Origin: Pontibacter aquaedesilientis
GTDB taxonomy: Bacteria > Bacteroidota > Bacteroidia > Cytophagales > Hymenobacteraceae
Length of the DNA stretch: 64,000 nucleotides
Direction: 5' to 3'
NCBI RefSeq assembly: GCF_014773225.1
Contig: NZ_JACXAJ010000002.1
Coordinates: 186,001-250,000, forward strand
How positions within the stretch are numbered: the stretch's first letter is position 1; every line of letters starts with the position of its first letter. The notes below the pieces were generated by a model. That model was not told the origin of the DNA. It was given only the letters and a program-made list of their open reading frames with translations, and made no database searches. Positions 60,563 to 64,000 of the stretch are shown here, piece by piece. Made by a program: the position numbers and the translations under genes.

Positions 60563-62890
60563 TTAGTTTTTCACTTCAACTTTAGCTCTTTTCTTACCGT
60601 CTTTTTTCTTGATCTTCACTGATTTTTTACCAGCAGCCAGATCGGCTTTCGCTTCTTTCACGGCAGCGTTCAGCAGTTCGATGGAGCCATTGTCAGAAGC
60701 GCTTGCAGCCACACCAGCGTCGGCAGGGCCTGGGCTGTCTGTATTGACAATGGTCATCTCGTTGATCAGGTTAGATGCGCCAGCGTACTTATCCACCATG
60801 AAGAGAACATAGTTGGCGCTCACGTTGATGCAACGCTTGTAATCTGGGTCGTATACCAGGTCGCCGGTCATTGCTTCCCAGTTGCCGTCGAAGGCCAGAC
60901 CGATCAGCTCACCTTTGCCGTTGATCACCGGAGAACCGGAGTTACCGCCCGTGATGTCGTTGTCGGTGATGAAGTTCACGATCAGTTCGCCATCCTTGTT
61001 GGCATAGCGGCCATAATCTTTGGCTTCGTACAGTTGCTTCAGTTTGGCAGGCACGATGAACTCCTCGTTGTTAGGATCTTCTTTCTGCATCACACCCTCC
61101 AGGGTTGTGAAAGTCTCATACGTCACGCCGTCGTAAGGCTGGTAGTTCTTCACAGATCCATAGCTCAGACGAATAGTTGAGTTGGCATCCGGGTAGTATA
61201 CCTTGTCCGGGTTCATCTGGCGAAGACCCGCTACGTACAAACGGTTGGCTTTGGCCAGCTTGGCGCTACTAGCGGACAGTTTAGGCGCAATGTTCTGCTG
61301 GTAGTTCTCCATGATAGCGCTTACCAACTGGAAGGCCGGGTCGTTTGCCAGCTGCTTCTGCGTTGGGTTAGCCAGGAACTGGTCTACCTTCTGCTTGTTC
61401 ACTACAAAAGAGTTGCTGTAGATATAGTCGGCCATTTTGTTGAAATCACCCTTATACTTGGCCACCATCTGCTTGAAAGCATCTGCTTGCTGGTCTTTCG
61501 GGATGTCTTCAGAGTAGTACTTCATCATGGCGGCAAATACCTTTTTGTCGGTGGCCATGTTGTAGTCTTTGAAGAAGGCGTCGGCTCTTGGCTTCAGGTC
61601 TTCAGCTGCTTTCTTGGCTGCCTCGGCGTTGCCAGACTTCAGGGCATTGTTCAAAGCGGACATGCGGTAAGCAAATAGGAGAGACTCTGTGCCCAGCACG
61701 GCTTCGTTCAGGTATACGTTGCCGAGGTTATACTTTTCGATTTCCTTGTAGGCCTCGTTCATGTCGTTCAGGGCGCTGCCATACATCGCTTTGCGCTCTG
61801 GGTTTGCATCAGCCCAGGCCTGGAATTTCTTCTCATCAGCCTGCTTGCCTTCCACAGTCTTCATGCGCTTGATGCCTTCGTTCTGACCGATAGAGTATTT
61901 GTAGTAGTTGGCAGTAGAAGCATACTTAGACGCGTATTGAATGCGTGTCGCGTCGCTCTTGTCCATGTCTTCTTTCCACAGACCTAGCTTCTTGTCACGC
62001 AACTTAATGCGCGATTTGTTCAGCTGGTTCACGTCCAGGATCAGACCTTCCGAAGTCATGAAACGCTTCGTGCGGCCCGGGAAACCGAACACCATCGCGA
62101 AGTCGTCTTGCTCCACACCACCAATGTTGATAGGCAAATGGTGCTTCGGCTTGTAAGGCACGTTTTTCTCTGAGTAGGCGGCTGGCTTGCCGTCAGGTGA
62201 CATGTACACACGGAACATAGAGAAGTCGCCGGTGTGACGTGGCCACATCCAGTTGTCGGTGTCGCCACCAAACTTACCAACGGCAGATGGAGGCGTACCT
62301 ACCAGGCGCACGTCGTTGAAGCGCTCGTACACAAACAGGTAGTACTCATTGCCGTTGAAGAAGTCGCGCACATAGGTCACATACTGACCGTTGTCGCTGG
62401 CCTCTTTGGCAATCGCCTGGGCACGCTGCGAAGCAAGCTTCATGCGCTCTTCCTCAGGCGTGTTGTTATCAATGCCTTCCAGCACTTTACCGGTCACGTC
62501 GTCCATGCGCACCAGGATGTCCACGAATAAGCCTTCGTTTGGAAGTTCCTGCTTGCGATCCATAGCCCAGAAGCCGTTGGTCAGGTAATCGTTCTCAGGC
62601 GTGGAGTGTGACTGGATCTGGCCGTAACCGCAGTGGTGGTTGGTTAGCAACAACCCTTCGGCGGAGATGAACTCGCCCGTACAGAAGCCACCGAACTGCA
62701 CAATAGCGTCCTTAAGGCTGGAGTTGTTCACGTTGTAGATTTCTTCGGCAGTTAGCTGCAAGCCTTTTTTCTGCATGTCAGCGTGGTTCAGGCGCTTGAT
62801 CAGCATCGGCAGCCACATACCTTCGTCTGCTTTGGCGAAGGGAACGCAAAGCGAAACTAAAAGAAGGAGTGAAAGGATTCTTTTTAACAT
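60563..62890 (-). CDS. S46 family dipeptidyl peptidase (DPP7-type)
   Basis: 775 aa. Signal peptide (about 1-21). Chymotrypsin-like triad with His85 in LLTNHHCGYG, an Asp in the middle region and Ser651 in GGNSGSPV. The residue 18 after the Ser (G669, in AFDGNWE) corresponds to position 673 of P. endodontalis DPP11, where Arg gives acidic-P1 specificity and Gly marks the DPP7 type, so release of dipeptides with hydrophobic P1 is predicted. A periplasmic enzyme for peptide feeding. Confidence 0.93.
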   Translation of the reverse strand: MLKRILSLLLLVSLCVPFAKADEGMWLPMLIKRLNHADMQKKGLQLTAEEIYNVNNSSLKDAIVQFGGFCTGEFISAEGLLLTNHHCGYGQIQSHSTPENDYLTNGFWAMDRKQELPNEGLFVDILVRMDDVTGKVLEGIDNNTPEEERMKLASQRAQAIAKEASDNGQYVTYVRDFFNGNEYYLFVYERFNDVRLVGTPPSAVGKFGGDTDNWMWPRHTGDFSMFRVYMSPDGKPAAYSEKNVPYKPKHHLPINIGGVEQDDFAMVFGFPGRTKRFMTSEGLILDVNQLNKSRIKLRDKKLGLWKEDMDKSDATRIQYASKYASTANYYKYSIGQNEGIKRMKTVEGKQADEKKFQAWADANPERKAMYGSALNDMNEAYKEIEKYNLGNVYLNEAVLGTESLLFAYRMSALNNALKSGNAEAAKKAAEDLKPRADAFFKDYNMATDKKVFAAMMKYYSEDIPKDQQADAFKQMVAKYKGDFNKMADYIYSNSFVVNKQKVDQFLANPTQKQLANDPAFQLVSAIMENYQQNIAPKLSASSAKLAKANRLYVAGLRQMNPDKVYYPDANSTIRLSYGSVKNYQPYDGVTYETFTTLEGVMQKEDPNNEEFIVPAKLKQLYEAKDYGRYANKDGELIVNFITDNDITGGNSGSPVINGKGELIGLAFDGNWEAMTGDLVYDPDYKRCINVSANYVLFMVDKYAGASNLINEMTIVNTDSPGPADAGVAASASDNGSIELLNAAVKEAKADLAAGKKSVKIKKKDGKKRAKVEVKN

Positions 62891-62986
62891 GAATTTTTGT
62901 TTAGATTAGTTAAACTGTGACAAATTTATCTAAAAATTGCGTTACCTAACAGTTGTTCGGCAAATAAAACGCTCCAAATTCATCTC

Positions 62987-63208
62987 ATGACCTGGCTTTT
63001 CAAGAAACTTTTGCTCGCACTCATCTGGGTGTACCGCCATATGATCTCCCCCCTAAAGCCAGCCACTTGCCGCTACAGCCCAACCTGTTCGGCTTATGCC
63101 TTGGGAGCCGTGAATAAGCATGGTCCTTTTAAGGGAGGTTGGATGGCGCTCAAACGCATTGGCCGCTGCCACCCTTGGGGCGGAAGTGGGTATGATCCGG
63201 TACCGTAA
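62987..63208 (+). CDS. yidD: membrane protein insertion efficiency factor YidD
   Basis: 73 aa, typical length. Signature segments are [36 protein letters not shown] and the end [13 protein letters not shown]. The N-terminal amphipathic helix holds it at the inner membrane next to YidC. It is divergent from the S46 peptidase and convergent with DUF2231. Confidence 0.94.
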   Translation: MTWLFKKLLLALIWVYRHMISPLKPATCRYSPTCSAYALGAVNKHGPFKGGWMALKRIGRCHPWGGSGYDPVP

Positions 63209-63227
63209 GCTTAATGAGGCAGGGAGG

Positions 63228-63716
63228 TTAGTATCCGGCGCAATCGGAGGCTGGCACGTTTACACCGCCGGCCTGTTCGTAAACAACCTGCGCACCCAGG
63301 TGGCTGGCGTAAATCAGGTAAGCGGAGCCGAGCAGCATGAGCAGGAGGGTGAGCAGGCGGAGTGCCCGTAGGTATACCCTGACGATGTGGAGGGAGAGGA
63401 GCAGTTGCAAGGCCACAGCCGCCGTAAAGAGCCAAGCCAGGTTAAGGGAAGCCGATTCATGGCGTTTAAGCAGGGTTGGGTCGCAGATTTTGCGGGCCAC
63501 GATACCCTCGGCCATATCGCCAGTATAGACGGCGATCCAGACAGTGACGCCCCCCACAAAAAGTAATAAAGAACCAACCTTCTGCCAGAAAAGCTGCTGC
63601 TCACCTTTTATCACGGCTGCGACCACTTTGGCTACCGTGGCAAAAAGCAACAGCGCTATCGGGAAGTGCAGGGTGAGCGGGTGCCAGATTTCCGTTCGCC
63701 AGAAGGTTGGTTCCAT
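63228..63716 (-). CDS. DUF2231 membrane protein
   Basis: 162 aa with four membrane helices. The DUF2231 signature WHPLTLHFPIALLLFATVAK begins the protein, and the second motif (GDMAEGIVARKI, then LKRHESASLNLAW) holds conserved His residues. Members are often linked with cytochromes or metal proteins, suggesting heme or metal contact; function unknown. The partial lipoprotein gene upstream ends 8 bases away on the same strand, so the two may be co-transcribed. Confidence 0.85.
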   Translation of the reverse strand: MEPTFWRTEIWHPLTLHFPIALLLFATVAKVVAAVIKGEQQLFWQKVGSLLLFVGGVTVWIAVYTGDMAEGIVARKICDPTLLKRHESASLNLAWLFTAAVALQLLLSLHIVRVYLRALRLLTLLLMLLGSAYLIYASHLGAQVVYEQAGGVNVPASDCAGY

Positions 63717-63724
63717 GCTAAAGG

Positions 63725-64000
63725 CTATTCCAGTATTTTAACAGCAATAGGGTCTAGTCTATTGCCTACTTTCTCTACCTGCACTTCAACCCGGCTACCT
63801 TCTTTCAGGTGCTCGAATGGCGCTGTTTCCCCACCATGCGTCAGGGTCGTGTTTTCTGTGAAGTACAGCTCCAGCATTTTGTCGTCATCCGTCTTCACGT
63901 AGATCTCAGTTTTGTCCGCTTCTACTTCGTGTACTACGCCCTGGTAAGTGCCAGATTCTACTACATCCGTTTTCTCTTCGCAACCATAGAAGAAAGGCGC
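63725..64000 (-). CDS. lipoprotein (5' part outside the window)
   Basis: The gene runs off the right edge. The visible end begins APFFYGCEEK, with FYGC as a lipobox, so the mature protein is complete (about 85 residues). It is a beta-rich, highly charged domain (VVHEVEADKTEIYV, VEVQVEKVGN). No family recognised. Confidence 0.75.
   Translation of the reverse strand, partial: APFFYGCEEKTDVVESGTYQGVVHEVEADKTEIYVKTDDDKMLELYFTENTTLTHGGETAPFEHLKEGSRVEVQVEKVGNRLDPIAVKILE

Overview
The window reads as a chromosomal segment of a Bacteroidota bacterium of the order Cytophagales, most like Hymenobacteraceae (Pontibacter or a close relative). The evidence is GC near 50%, many SPII lipoproteins and Por/HHH-type outer-membrane proteins, TAnnTTTG-type -7 promoter elements, a pheT-zapA-rny block, a DPP7-type S46 peptidase and DUF3857 proteins. 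The genus is an inference. No rRNA, tRNA, CRISPR array, prophage or complete insertion sequence was seen.

Layout. 0-4.3 kb: amino-sugar operon (ROK kinase end, secreted GH20 hexosaminidase, FHS-type sugar permease). 4.3-10 kb: small lipoproteins, DUF4112, the UV endonuclease UvsE, a metallophosphoesterase. 10-14 kb: radC, then a four-helix-bundle (S23/IVS-type) gene enclosed by 36-bp inverted repeats, YwbE, and an AT-richer stretch with an iodotyrosine deiodinase-like nitroreductase and a HigBA toxin-antitoxin pair. 14-21 kb: secreted beta-helix protein, an atypical pyruvate kinase, polysaccharide deacetylase, glpD, DUF1684. 21-26 kb: REP-like element, pheT, coiled-coil protein, zapA, possible 6S-type RNA, rny. 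26-31 kb: divergent dps/oxyR, sucD, a PLP cysteine/cystathionine synthase, a response regulator. 31-37 kb: TauE exporter, adenine deaminase, a tiny lipoprotein before cmk-ispH, DUF502, an alpha/beta hydrolase. 37.3-37.9 kb: non-coding repeat cluster. 38-40.3 kb: tight operon of retropepsin-like protease, RimK ligase and M14 deacylase. 40-46 kb: porin-like protein, methyltransferase, epimerase, CvfB, a second Dps, an Omp85-like protein. 46.5-49 kb: radical-SAM plus TIGR03915 'DNA metabolism' pair. 50-56 kb: two DUF3857 proteins, ArsI/CadI-like VOC protein, SigZ. 56-64 kb: HHH outer-membrane protein, Na+/H+ antiporter, PorV/PorQ-like protein, a long inverted-repeat element, S46 dipeptidyl peptidase, yidD, DUF2231 and a partial lipoprotein.

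Themes: scavenging of sugars and peptides (GH20, permease, S46 peptidase, beta-helix protein), oxidative and UV stress (OxyR with both redox cysteines at 199/208, two Dps, UvsE, RadC), and several little-understood modules: the rSAM/TIGR03915 pair, the RimK/retropepsin/M14 operon, the repeat-bounded S23-type gene, and a strikingly over-represented hexamer GGTATA spread through coding and non-coding DNA alike.
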